From: Micromonospora coxensis
Lineage (GTDB): Bacteria > Actinomycetota > Actinomycetes > Mycobacteriales > Micromonosporaceae
Assembly (NCBI RefSeq): GCF_900090295.1
Contig: NZ_LT607753.1
Coordinates: 1 to 64,000 of the forward strand
Direction: 5' to 3'
Length of the DNA stretch: 64,000 nt
In this document: positions 26,758 to 35,429 of the stretch, piece after piece
Numbering within the stretch: the stretch's first letter is position 1
Layout of the letters: every line of letters begins with the position of its first letter
The notes under the pieces: model-generated
Seen by the model: the letters and a program-made list of their open reading frames with translations, nothing else
Database searches by the model: none
What the model was told of the DNA's origin: nothing
Made by a program: the position numbers and the translations under genes

Positions 26758-27546
26758 ATGGAGCAAGGACTCGCACTGCACCACATCGGGGTGCGCTTCG
26801 GCGGCCTCACCGCCCTCGACGACGTGTCGCTGCGGGTGCCCTCCGGCGCCGTGGTGGGCGTGATCGGCCCCAACGGCGCCGGCAAGACCACCCTGTTCAA
26901 CGTCATCTGCGGCTTCGTCACGCCCGACTCGGGCGCGCTGAGCCTCGACGGCGCGCCGCTGCGTCCCCGACCCCACCGGCTGACCCGCCTCGGCATCGCC
27001 CGCACCCTGCAGGGCACCGGGCTCTTCGCCGGCCTCACCGTGCTGGAGAACGTCATGGCCGGCGCGGACTGCACCGCCCGGGCCGGCTTCCTCTCCGCCC
27101 TGTTCGCCCTGCCCGGCAGCGACCGCGACGAGCGGCGGCTGCGCCGACACGCCCTCGGCATCCTCGACGAGCTGGGCATCGCCGGGCACGCCCACGCCGC
27201 GCCCGGCACCCTGCCCTTCGCCGTACGCCAACGCGTCGCCCTGGCCCGCGCGCTCGCCGCCCGCCCCCGGCTGCTCCTGCTCGACGAACCCGCCGGCGGC
27301 CTCGGCGCCACCGACATCGCCGAGCTGGCCGAGCTGATCCGGCACCTGCCCCGACGCGACGAGCACCCCTGCGCGGTGCTGCTGGTGGAACACCACATGG
27401 ACCTGGTCATGTCGGTCTGCGACGAGATCGTGGTGCTCGACTTCGGACGGGTCATCGCCACCGGCGCTCCCGACGAGATCCGGGACGCCCCGGCGGTCGC
27501 CGACGCCTACCTCGGCGCCGCCGTCGACGAGGAGAGCGCCGCATGA
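26758..27546 (+). CDS. Branched-chain-amino-acid-type ABC importer ATPase (LivG type)
   Basis: This is one of two ATPases of a LivFGHM-type importer (262 residues). The Walker A motif is GPNGAGKTT and Walker B LLLLDEPAGG. The signature motif that reads LSGG in most members is here TLPFAVRQRVALARAL, a divergent form. The start ATG 26758 has GAGGG eight bases upstream; GTG 26755 is possible. It overlaps the second ATPase by 4 bp. The importer is embedded among acyl-CoA catabolic genes, so its substrate is probably an aromatic, dicarboxylic or steroid-like acid rather than leucine; that is inference. Confidence 0.9.
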   Translation: MEQGLALHHIGVRFGGLTALDDVSLRVPSGAVVGVIGPNGAGKTTLFNVICGFVTPDSGALSLDGAPLRPRPHRLTRLGIARTLQGTGLFAGLTVLENVMAGADCTARAGFLSALFALPGSDRDERRLRRHALGILDELGIAGHAHAAPGTLPFAVRQRVALARALAARPRLLLLDEPAGGLGATDIAELAELIRHLPRRDEHPCAVLLVEHHMDLVMSVCDEIVVLDFGRVIATGAPDEIRDAPAVADAYLGAAVDEESAA

Positions 27547-28262
27547 GCGACGACCTGCTCACCGTCCGAGGGCTGGTGGCCGGCTACGGGGCGGGCGCGG
27601 TGCTGCACGGGGTCGACCTGACCGTCGCGCGCGGCAGCATCACCGCCGTCGTCGGGGCCAACGGCGCCGGCAAGACCACCCTGCTGCGCGCCCTGTCCGG
27701 GACGCTGCGCCCCGCCGCCGGGCGGATCGTCCTCGACGGCGCGGACCTGCGCGGCACCCCGGTGGAACAGCTCGTCCGGCGCGGCGTGGCCCACGTGCCC
27801 GAGGGACGCGGCGTGATCGGCGAGCTGACCGTGGACGAGAACCTGCGCCTCGGCGGACTGTGGCGCCGCGACCGCGCCGACGCCCGGCGCGCCCTCGACG
27901 AGGTCTACCAGCTCTTCGAGCCGCTGGTGCGGCGACGACGGCACCACGGCCACCAACTCTCCGGCGGCGAGCGGCAGATGCTCGCCCTCGGCCGGGCGCT
28001 CGTCGGGCGCCCCCGCCTGCTGCTGCTCGACGAGCCCTCGCTCGGCCTCGCCCCACGGGTCGTCGCCCAGACCATGGCCCTGCTGCGCCGGCTGCGTGAC
28101 AGCACCGGCCTGACCGTCCTGCTCGTCGAACAGAACGTGCGCAGCGCGCTCTCCGTCGCCGACCAGGGCGTGGTGATGTCCCTGGGCCGGGTCGTGCACA
28201 CCGCCCCCGCCGCCCGGCTGCGGGACGACGACGACCTGCGCCACGCCTACCTCGGTTTCTGA
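27543..28262 (+). CDS. Branched-chain-amino-acid-type ABC importer ATPase (LivF type)
   Basis: This is the second ATPase (239 residues), coupled to the first by an ATGA overlap. All motifs are standard: Walker A GANGAGKTT, Q-loop region HVPEGRGVIGELTVDEN, signature QLSGGERQML, Walker B LLLLDEPSLGL, and the switch region LLVEQNV. GYGAGAVLHGVDLTV at the N terminus is typical of LivF. With the degenerate signature in its partner, this subunit may supply the main active ATP site. Confidence 0.92.
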   Translation: MSDDLLTVRGLVAGYGAGAVLHGVDLTVARGSITAVVGANGAGKTTLLRALSGTLRPAAGRIVLDGADLRGTPVEQLVRRGVAHVPEGRGVIGELTVDENLRLGGLWRRDRADARRALDEVYQLFEPLVRRRRHHGHQLSGGERQMLALGRALVGRPRLLLLDEPSLGLAPRVVAQTMALLRRLRDSTGLTVLLVEQNVRSALSVADQGVVMSLGRVVHTAPAARLRDDDDLRHAYLGF

Positions 28263-28289
28263 CCACCCCGTCCCCCGGAGGGAGGACCG

Positions 28290-29168
28290 TTGGACCGCTT
28301 CCTCTTCCTCACCCTCGACGGCCTGTCGAGAGGTGCGGTCTACGCCGCGTTCGCGCTGTCCCTGGTGCTCATCTGGCGGGCCGCCCGCATCGTCAACTTC
28401 GCCCAGGGCGCGATGGCCGTCGCCGCCGTCTACGTGGCCTACAGCGTGTCCACGTCCACCGGCTCCTACTGGCTCGGGTTCCTCGCCGCGATCGCCGCCG
28501 GACTGCTCCTCGGCACCGTTGTCGACCTGGCCGTCATGCGCTTCGTCGACCACCGCTCCCCGCTCAACCCGGTGATCGTCGCGCTCGGCCTGGTGCTGCT
28601 GATCCAGGCCGTCCTGGGCATGATCTACGGCAACGAGTTCCGCCCCGCCGAGCCGCCCTTCTCCCGCTCCGCCCTGACCGTCGGCGGCCTCGCCGTCGGC
28701 TCCCCGTACGACCTGTTCGTCGTCGCCACCGTCGCCGCGGTGGTCGTCGCCCTCGCCTGGACCTTCACCCGTACCGCGATCGGCCTGCGGATGCGGGCCT
28801 CGGCCTTCGCCCCCGAGGTGTCCCGGCTGCTCGGGGTCAAGGTCGGCGGCATGCTCACCCTCGGCTGGGCGCTCGCCTCCGGAGTCGGCGCCCTGGCCGG
28901 CATGCTGATCATCCCCACCGAACTCGGCCTGCACCCGCACGCGATGGACCTGGTCTTCGTGTCGGCGTTCACCGGCGCCGTCGTCGGCGGGCTGGACAGC
29001 CCACCCGGCGCCGTCGTCGGCGGGCTGCTGGTCGGGCTGCTGCTCTCCTACGTCAGCGGCTACGCCGGCAGCGACCTCACCCCCCTCGCGGTGCTCGCGC
29101 TGCTGCTGGCGGTGCTGCTGGTCCGCCCCGCCGGCCTGTTCGCCCCGGTCACCGCGAGGCAGGTGTGA
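28290..29168 (+). CDS. Branched-chain-amino-acid-type ABC importer permease (LivH type)
   Basis: This 292-residue inner-membrane subunit has about eight helices. LSRGAVYAAFALSLVLIWRAARIVNFAQGAMA is the family hallmark near the N terminus. The coupling loop is LRMRASAFAPEVSRLLGVKVG. TTG 28290 is chosen because GGAGGGAGGA lies a few bases upstream. The stop overlaps the next start by 4 bp (GTGA). Confidence 0.9.
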   Translation: MDRFLFLTLDGLSRGAVYAAFALSLVLIWRAARIVNFAQGAMAVAAVYVAYSVSTSTGSYWLGFLAAIAAGLLLGTVVDLAVMRFVDHRSPLNPVIVALGLVLLIQAVLGMIYGNEFRPAEPPFSRSALTVGGLAVGSPYDLFVVATVAAVVVALAWTFTRTAIGLRMRASAFAPEVSRLLGVKVGGMLTLGWALASGVGALAGMLIIPTELGLHPHAMDLVFVSAFTGAVVGGLDSPPGAVVGGLLVGLLLSYVSGYAGSDLTPLAVLALLLAVLLVRPAGLFAPVTARQV

Positions 29169-30274
29169 GCGCCACCCGGGCCGCGGCCCCACCGGCCGGC
29201 CGGGTCGCCGCCGACACCCCGGCCGGGTACGACGAGCGCGGCGGCTCGACCCTGCTGCGCCACCTCGCCCTCACCGCCGCCGCCGCGATCCTGCTGGTGG
29301 CCGTCAGCTACGGGCTGGAGCCGTTCCGCACCTTCCAGCTCGCCACCGTGGCCGCCTACCTGTGCGCCACCGCCGGGCTGACCGTCCTCACCGGACTCAA
29401 CGGCCAGCTCTCGCTGGGGCACGGCGCGCTGATGGCGACCGGCGCGTACACCGTCGCCTTCTGCCAGAACGCGTTCGTCGACCGGTCGGTCCTCGCGGGC
29501 TGGACGCTCGCCGTCTCCCTGCTGGTGGCGGTGCTGGTCACCGTCGCGCTCGGCGCGGTCATCGGGGTCGCCGCGGCCCGGCTGCGCGGCCCGTACCTCG
29601 CCGGCGTCACGCTGGCCGTCGCGATCGTCGTGCCGGCGCTGACCGTCACCTTCGACGGGGTGTTCAACGGCGAACAGGGCCTCAGTGTCCCCGTCGAGCC
29701 GCCCCCGGCGGCCCTCGGGCCGTACTTCCCGTACGAGCGGTGGCAGCTCTGGGTCACCGGGGCGGCCACCCTGCTCGCCCTGCTGCTACTGGGCAACCTC
29801 GTGCGCAGCCGCTTCGGCCGCACCTTCCGGGCGGTACGCGACGACGAGGTGGCCGCCCGCCTCGCCGGCATCCACGTCGCCCGTACCCAGGTCCTCGCCT
29901 TCGTGGTCAGCGCCGGCGCCGCCGGTCTGGGCGGCGGCCTGCTCGCGGTGCTCGCGCAGAGCGCGTCACCCGGCGCGTTCTCGCTGACGCTGTCGCTCTT
30001 CCTGGTCATGGCGGTCGTCATCGGCGGGCTCGGCAGCCTCGCCGGGGCGGTGTGGGGCGCCGTGCTGCTGGTCGCCCTGCCCGACCTGACGCACACCCTG
30101 ACCGAGTCGCTCACCCTCCCGCCCGCGGTGGCGCAACGGATGGAGGGCAACCTCCCGCTGGCGCTGTTCGGCATCGCGTTGATCGTCGTCATGATCGCCG
30201 CGCCCGGCGGCGTGCAGGGCCTGCTGTCGCGTCCCGGACGGCTGCTGCGCGCCCGGTGGCGGACCCGCCGCTGA
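29165..30274 (+). CDS. Branched-chain-amino-acid-type ABC importer permease (LivM type)
   Basis: This is the second permease (369 residues), beginning at GTG 29165. A 35-residue cytoplasmic start precedes about nine helices. LTGLNGQLSLGHGALMATGAYTVA and FRAVRDDEVAARLAGIHV (the coupling helix) are diagnostic. GGLGSLAGAVWGAVLLVALPDL lies near the end, followed by GGVQGLL. It forms the channel with the LivH-type subunit. A small hairpin (GGCCGG-AACA-CCGGCC) occurs in the 90 bp before the binding-protein gene. Confidence 0.92.
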   Translation: MSATRAAAPPAGRVAADTPAGYDERGGSTLLRHLALTAAAAILLVAVSYGLEPFRTFQLATVAAYLCATAGLTVLTGLNGQLSLGHGALMATGAYTVAFCQNAFVDRSVLAGWTLAVSLLVAVLVTVALGAVIGVAAARLRGPYLAGVTLAVAIVVPALTVTFDGVFNGEQGLSVPVEPPPAALGPYFPYERWQLWVTGAATLLALLLLGNLVRSRFGRTFRAVRDDEVAARLAGIHVARTQVLAFVVSAGAAGLGGGLLAVLAQSASPGAFSLTLSLFLVMAVVIGGLGSLAGAVWGAVLLVALPDLTHTLTESLTLPPAVAQRMEGNLPLALFGIALIVVMIAAPGGVQGLLSRPGRLLRARWRTRR

Positions 30275-30364
30275 CCTGCCGCGCTGTCCCCCGGGTGGCC
30301 GGAACACCGGCCGCCGCTCCACCCCCCACCACCGAAGAACCGGACCGAGAAAGGTCGGTGTCCC

Positions 30365-31648
30365 ATGTCCCGTCCCGTACGACGCGGTCTCGCGATCGCC
30401 ACCGCCGTCACCCTGCTCGTCACCGCCGCCGGTTGCGGCGAGGGCTCCGACGCCGGCTCCGGCGCCCGGGTCCCCGGTGTCACGGCCGACGAGATCGTCG
30501 TCGGCACCCACATGCCGCTGACCGGACCGGCCTCGGCCGGCTACTCCAAGATCGCCCCGGCGACCAAGGCGTACTTCGACTACGTCAACGCCAACGGCGG
30601 GGTGCACGGCCGGAAGATCACCTACAAGATCATGGACGACGGGTACAACCCGGCCAACACCCAGCAGGTGGTCCGGCAGTTGGTCCTGCAGGACAAGGTC
30701 TTCGCCATCCTCAACGGCCTCGGCACGCCCACCCACAGCGGCGTGCTCGACTTCCTCAAGAGCAACCGGGTGCCCGACCTCTTCGTCGCCTCCGGCAGCC
30801 GCAGCTGGGACCAGCCCGAGACGTATCCGGGCACCTTCGGCTTCAACCCGGACTACACCGTCGAGGGCAAGATTCTGGCCAACCACGTCAAGACCGACCT
30901 GCCCGGCCGCAAGGTCTGCTTCCTCGGCCAGGACGACGACTTCGGCCGCGACAGCCTCGCCGGGGTGGAGAAGGTGCTCGGCGCCGGCGGGGTCGCGACC
31001 CGGCAGACGTACGTCACCAGCAACACCAACCTGGCGCCGCAGATCGGCGCCTTCAAGGCCGCCGGCTGCCAGGTCGTCATCCTCGCCACCGTGCCCGGCT
31101 TCACCGCGCTGTCCATCGGCACCGCCGCCCGGCTGGGCTTCCGGCCGCAGTGGGTGGTCTCCAACGTCGGCGCCGACCACCCGACCCTGGCCAAGCAGCT
31201 CGGCGCCGCCGCCCCGCTGCTGGAGGGCATGATCGGCGCCAACTACCTGCCCATGCAGAACGACACGGCGAACCCGTGGACCCAGCTCTTCCTCAAGATC
31301 AACAAGGAGCACAACGGCGACGCCCCGTTCGACGGCAACGTCGTGTACGGCATGGCGGTCGGCTACCTCTTCGTGCAGGTGCTCCAGGCCGCGGGCAAGG
31401 ACCTCACCCGCGAGAAGGTGCTCGACGCGGTCAGCAGGGGCGGCTACCAGGGCCCCGGCCTGGCGCCCCTGCGCTACTCCAGCACCGACCACTCCGGGTA
31501 CGGCGGGCAGCGCCTGACCAGGGTCACCGGGGGAGTGCAGAGCTACTTCGGGCCGACGTTCGAGACCGACGAGGCCGACGGCCCGGTGCGGGAGTACCCG
31601 GTGGTGCCGGCGGCCCCGCCCGCCAACGGCATCCCCACCGCCTCCTGA
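30365..31648 (+). CDS. Substrate-binding lipoprotein of the Liv-type importer
   Basis: This is a periplasmic-binding-fold lipoprotein of 427 residues, family Peripla_BP_6. The lipobox VTAAGC places the lipidated Cys at about residue 24. The N-lobe reads DEIVVGTHMPLTGPASAGYSKIAPATKAYFDYVN, with DGYNPANTQQVVRQLV and DKVFAILNGLGTPTHSGVLDFL following. These are characteristic of members that bind acids other than branched-chain amino acids, often aromatic or amide-like compounds. It is last in the operon, after which comes a strong terminator. ATG 30365 has AAAGG ten bases upstream. Confidence 0.9.
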   Translation: MSRPVRRGLAIATAVTLLVTAAGCGEGSDAGSGARVPGVTADEIVVGTHMPLTGPASAGYSKIAPATKAYFDYVNANGGVHGRKITYKIMDDGYNPANTQQVVRQLVLQDKVFAILNGLGTPTHSGVLDFLKSNRVPDLFVASGSRSWDQPETYPGTFGFNPDYTVEGKILANHVKTDLPGRKVCFLGQDDDFGRDSLAGVEKVLGAGGVATRQTYVTSNTNLAPQIGAFKAAGCQVVILATVPGFTALSIGTAARLGFRPQWVVSNVGADHPTLAKQLGAAAPLLEGMIGANYLPMQNDTANPWTQLFLKINKEHNGDAPFDGNVVYGMAVGYLFVQVLQAAGKDLTREKVLDAVSRGGYQGPGLAPLRYSSTDHSGYGGQRLTRVTGGVQSYFGPTFETDEADGPVREYPVVPAAPPANGIPTAS

Positions 31649-31674
31649 CCGGCCACCCACCGTCCGCACCGCCG

Positions 31675-31704
31675 GGCGCGGTCACGGCCCGCCGTGACCG
31701 CGCC
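31675..31704 (+). terminator. Terminator of the importer operon
   Basis: A perfect 13 bp stem (GGCGCGGTCACGG with its complement) and a 4 nt loop begin 26 bases after the binding-protein stop. Confidence 0.85.
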
Positions 31705-31919
31705 GACGTGCGCCTGGTTCGCCCGGCCGGCCGCCGACGCCGAGGCCCGGGCCCGCCGGTGACCGGGAGGCACCGGTGGCCGGACCGCGCCGCGCCGCAC
31801 TGTGATCTGCACTGCCTCCCGGGCGGGCGGGAATCAGATCGGCACGTCCGGGGTTCGGTGTGGGACGTGACGTGCACACCGTTCCCCGCCCGGCTGCTCC
31901 GCGGTCCGGAGCCGATCCG

Positions 31920-33194
31920 ATGACCGCCACCGTCGACGCCCCGGCCGCTCCCGCCGCGCCGGGTGACCTGATGAGCCGCCGGCAGCGCCTGCGCCTGGTC
32001 CTCGTGCTGGGCTCGCTGATCGCGGTGGGCCCGCTCACCATCGACATGTACCTGCCCGCGCTCCCGGCGATCGTCGCCGACTTCCACACCACCTCGGCGG
32101 CGGTGCAGCTGACCCTGACCGGAACGCTGGCGGGGCTGGCCGTCGGGCAGTTGCTGATCGGTCCGCTCTCCGACGCCGTCGGTCGCCGTACGCCGCTGAT
32201 CGCCGGCATCGCGTTGCACGTGGTGGCGTCCCTGCTCTGCGCCGTCGCACCGAACGTCGCGGTGCTCGGTGGCCTGCGGGTGGTGCAGGGCCTCGGCATC
32301 GCCGCCGCCTCGGTGGTCGCGATGGCCGTGGTGCGCGACCTGTTCAGCGGCGCGGCCTTCGCCACGCTGCTCTCCCGGCTGCTGCTGGTCATGGGCGCGG
32401 CCCCGATCCTCGCGCCGACCCTCGGTGGCGCGCTGCTGCGCTGGACGGACTGGCGCGGCGTGTTCGCGGCCCTGGCCGCCTTCGGCGTGCTGCTCGTCGT
32501 GGTCGCCGCGCTCGGTCTGCCCGAGACGCTGCCACCCGCGCGACGCCGGCGCGGCGGCGTGACCGCCACGCTGACCGTGTACGGCGCGCTGCTGCGTGAC
32601 CGCACGTTCGTGGGCCTGGTCCTGGTCGCCGGGCTGGCCATGGCGGCGTTGTTCGCCTACGTCGCCGGGTCGTCGTTCGTGCTGCAGGAGCAGTACGGCC
32701 TCGACGAGCAGCAGTTCGGCCTCGCCTTCGGCGCCGGCGCGGTCGGGCTGATCGCCGCGACCCAGTTCAACGTACGGCTGCTGCGCCGGCACCCGCCGCA
32801 GCGGATCCTGGTCACCGCGCTGGCCGTGGGGACCGTGGCCGGCCTCGCGCTGCTCGCCGTCGCCGCGACCGGCCTCGGCGGGCTGCCGAGCCTGCTGGTT
32901 CCGCTGTGGGTGGTGCTCGCCGCGACCGGCCTCGCCATGCCCAACGCGCCCGCGCTGGCGCTGTCCCGCCACGGGGAGGCGGCCGGCACCGCCTCCGCGC
33001 TGCTCGGCGCGGTGCAGTTCGGCGTCGGCGCGCTGGCCGCGCCCCTGGTGGGGGTGCTGGGCACCGGCGCGGTCGCGATGGCGCTCGTCGTCGCCGGCGG
33101 CATGGTGGCGTCGACGGCGGTCCTGCTGGTGGTCGTACGGCCGGGTCGGCTCGCCGACCTCGAGCCGGACGTGGTGGTCGTGGCGGCGCACTGA
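31920..33194 (+). CDS. MFS multidrug transporter, Bcr/CflA family
   Basis: This is a 12-helix drug:proton antiporter of 424 residues. The start of helix 1 is LVLVLGSLIAVGPLTIDMYLPALP, the Bcr/CflA signature with its acidic residue. GPLSDAVGRRTPLIAGI is the loop 2-3 motif, and GAAPILAPTLGGALL is the helix 5 antiporter motif. ATG 31920 has CGGAG about nine bases upstream. It probably expels a toxic compound. It follows the importer terminator and has no clear link to it. Confidence 0.9.
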   Translation: MTATVDAPAAPAAPGDLMSRRQRLRLVLVLGSLIAVGPLTIDMYLPALPAIVADFHTTSAAVQLTLTGTLAGLAVGQLLIGPLSDAVGRRTPLIAGIALHVVASLLCAVAPNVAVLGGLRVVQGLGIAAASVVAMAVVRDLFSGAAFATLLSRLLLVMGAAPILAPTLGGALLRWTDWRGVFAALAAFGVLLVVVAALGLPETLPPARRRRGGVTATLTVYGALLRDRTFVGLVLVAGLAMAALFAYVAGSSFVLQEQYGLDEQQFGLAFGAGAVGLIAATQFNVRLLRRHPPQRILVTALAVGTVAGLALLAVAATGLGGLPSLLVPLWVVLAATGLAMPNAPALALSRHGEAAGTASALLGAVQFGVGALAAPLVGVLGTGAVAMALVVAGGMVASTAVLLVVVRPGRLADLEPDVVVVAAH

Positions 33195-33359
33195 GGGCCG
33201 TGACCGGCTCGCGTTCGACACTCGGGAAACCGGACGCCGAACGTCGGTGCGGCCCGCTAGGGTGCCTGCGGGCCCCGCTGGCGCACTCGATGTCGGCGCT
33301 GTGACAGGGGCGGAGTCCGGTCGGCGGGGGCCGGCCGGCACGGGGATTCAGGAGATTTC

Positions 33360-34940
33360 GTGACAGACCAACCCATCGCGACGTCCGACAAACTCGACGC
33401 CGCGGTCCTCAAGGTGGCAGGGGTCGTCGTTCTCGGCGCGATCATGTCGATCCTCGACGTGACCGTCGTCAGCGTCGCCCTGCCGACGTTCCAGCGCGAG
33501 TTCAACGCGACCTACGCCGAGGTCGCCTGGACGATGACCGCCTACACGCTCGCGCTGGCCACCGTGATCCCGCTCAGCGGCTGGGCCGCCGACCGGTTCG
33601 GCACCAAGCGGCTCTACATGATCGCGCTGGTCCTGTTCACGCTCGGGTCCGGGCTGTGCGCCACCGCCGACACGATCGGGCAGTTGATCGGCTACCGGGT
33701 GCTGCAGGGCCTCGGCGGCGGCATGCTCATGCCGCTCGGCATGACGATCATGACCCGGGCGGCCGGGCCGCACCGCATCGGCCGGCTGATGGCCGTGCTC
33801 GGCATCCCGATGCTGCTCGGGCCCATCGGCGGGCCGATCCTCGGCGGCTGGCTGATCGACACCGCGAGCTGGCACTGGATCTTCCTGATCAACCTGCCGA
33901 TCGGCGCCATCGGTCTGGTCTACGCCGCGCTGGCACTACCGAAGGACGCTCCCGAACCGTCCGAGTCGTTCGACTTCCTCGGCATGCTGATGCTCTCGCC
34001 GGGACTCGCCCTGTTCCTCTACGGCATCTCCACGCTGCCGGAGACCGGCACCGTCACCGACACCGAGGTGTGGGTGCCGATGCTGATCGGCGCCGCCCTC
34101 GTGATCGGGTTCGTGCTGTACTCGTTCAAGCCCCGGCACCCACTGCTGGACCTGCGGCTGTTCACCAACCGCAACCTCACCGTGGCGACGGTGACCCTGT
34201 TCGTCTTCATCATCGCCTTCATGGGCGCCGGCCTGCTCTTCCCGAGCTACTTCCTGCAGATCCGCGGCGAGTCCACGCTGACCGCCGGCCTGCTGATGGC
34301 CCCACAGGGCATCGGCGCGATGGTGACGATGCCGATCGCCGGGATGCTGGCCGACCGGGTCCCCGTCGGCCGCACGGTGCCGTTCGCGCTGGCGCTCATC
34401 GCCGTCGGGTTCTTCACCTTCACCCAGGTCGACCCGAACACGTCGTACCTGTTGCTCTGCGGTTCGCTGTTCGTCATGGGGCTGGGCATGGGCGGCACCA
34501 TGATGCCGGTCATGACCTCGGCGCTGAAGACCCTGCAGTCGCACGACGTGGCCCGGGGCTCCACCCTGGTCAACATCATCCAGCAGATCGGCGGGTCCGT
34601 CGGGGCCGCGGTCATGTCGGTGATCCTGACCAACGAGCTGAACGGCTCCCGGCAGATCCCCGGCGCGACCGACCCCACCGGCAACCCGCTGACCGAGGCC
34701 GGCCTGGCCATCGCCGTCCAGCAGCAGCCGGAGCTGCTCCAGCAGTTCCCGGTCGAGCCGTCGCTGATCGAGCGGGGCCTGGACTTCGCCGCCGACTCGT
34801 TCGCCACCACCTTCTGGGTCGGATTCGCGCTGGTGCTGGTGACGTTCATCCCGGCCGCGTTCCTGCCCCGCCGCCGCGAGCCGTCGCACCTGCTCGACGA
34901 CCAGCCGGAGAAGGCGGCCGTCCCCGTCGCCCTGCACTGA
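33360..34940 (+). CDS. MFS multidrug efflux pump, DHA2 (EmrB/QacA) family
   Basis: This 526-residue antiporter should have 14 helices. The N-terminal part shows ILDVTVVSVALPTFQREF (motif D1), WAADRFGTKRLYMIAL (loop 2-3) and GIPMLLGPIGGPILGGWLID (antiporter motif C). GTG 33360 follows CAGGAG. The end carries a short cytoplasmic tail rich in charges. A strong hairpin follows. The pair of adjacent MFS pumps probably protects against the cell's own or competing metabolites, but no biosynthetic genes are here. Confidence 0.92.
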   Translation: MTDQPIATSDKLDAAVLKVAGVVVLGAIMSILDVTVVSVALPTFQREFNATYAEVAWTMTAYTLALATVIPLSGWAADRFGTKRLYMIALVLFTLGSGLCATADTIGQLIGYRVLQGLGGGMLMPLGMTIMTRAAGPHRIGRLMAVLGIPMLLGPIGGPILGGWLIDTASWHWIFLINLPIGAIGLVYAALALPKDAPEPSESFDFLGMLMLSPGLALFLYGISTLPETGTVTDTEVWVPMLIGAALVIGFVLYSFKPRHPLLDLRLFTNRNLTVATVTLFVFIIAFMGAGLLFPSYFLQIRGESTLTAGLLMAPQGIGAMVTMPIAGMLADRVPVGRTVPFALALIAVGFFTFTQVDPNTSYLLLCGSLFVMGLGMGGTMMPVMTSALKTLQSHDVARGSTLVNIIQQIGGSVGAAVMSVILTNELNGSRQIPGATDPTGNPLTEAGLAIAVQQQPELLQQFPVEPSLIERGLDFAADSFATTFWVGFALVLVTFIPAAFLPRRREPSHLLDDQPEKAAVPVALH

Positions 34941-34946
34941 CACCGA

Positions 34947-34984
34947 CGGTCGGGCCGCCGGGAATCACCCCGGCGGCCCGACCG
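34947..34984 (+). terminator. Terminator after the EmrB-type pump
   Basis: A perfect 16 bp stem (34947-34962 with 34969-34984) and a 6 nt loop start just after the stop codon. Confidence 0.85.
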
Positions 34985-35044
34985 GCCGTCGCCCGTCCGC
35001 CCTGCCCGATGTCGGGGTGGAGGCGGCCGTGATGGGATGGCGCC

Positions 35045-35347
35045 ATGCAGTTCACCGTGACAGACGTGCCGGAGCGGGAGCGCTTCGAGGCGCGCGACGA
35101 GACCGGCGCGCTGGCCGGACTGGTCACCTACCAGCTGACCGGCGCCATCATCGCCTACACGCACACCGAGGTGGGCGCCGAGTTCGAGGGGCGAGGGGTC
35201 GGCTCGACGTTGGCCCGCGCGGTGCTCGACGACGCCCGGGCCAGAGGCCGGACCGTCGTGCCGATCTGCCCGTTCATCAGCGAATGGCTCGGCAAGCACC
35301 CGGAGTACGACGGCATCGTCGCCCGGTCGACGCGGAAGGTGAAGTAG
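35045..35347 (+). CDS. GNAT-like N-acetyltransferase, YjdJ type
   Basis: This small protein (100 residues) has a reduced acetyltransferase fold. ALAGLVTYQLTGAIIAYTHTEV is the core sheet. FEGRGVGSTLARAVLDDARARGRTVVP contains the acetyl-CoA loop (RGxGxx). PICPFISEWLGKHPEY is the conserved end, strongly typical of the YjdJ group. The substrate is unknown for the family. ATG 35045 is the only reasonable start. Confidence 0.88.
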   Translation: MQFTVTDVPERERFEARDETGALAGLVTYQLTGAIIAYTHTEVGAEFEGRGVGSTLARAVLDDARARGRTVVPICPFISEWLGKHPEYDGIVARSTRKVK

Positions 35348-35429
35348 CCCGGCTGCGACACCCGGGCCGACCCGCCCGGGCCGACCCGACGCGCCGTCCC
35401 GGCCGCCACGGACGACGCGCCGGGCGCGG

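Noticed and set aside
31796..31815. Further TGCACTG regulon site before the Bcr/CflA pump
   Set aside because: The two GCACTG copies are direct, not inverted, and their spacing does not fit the operator.
31920..34940. Resistance part of a natural-product cluster
   Set aside because: Two MFS pumps occur side by side, but no biosynthetic enzymes are found anywhere in the window.
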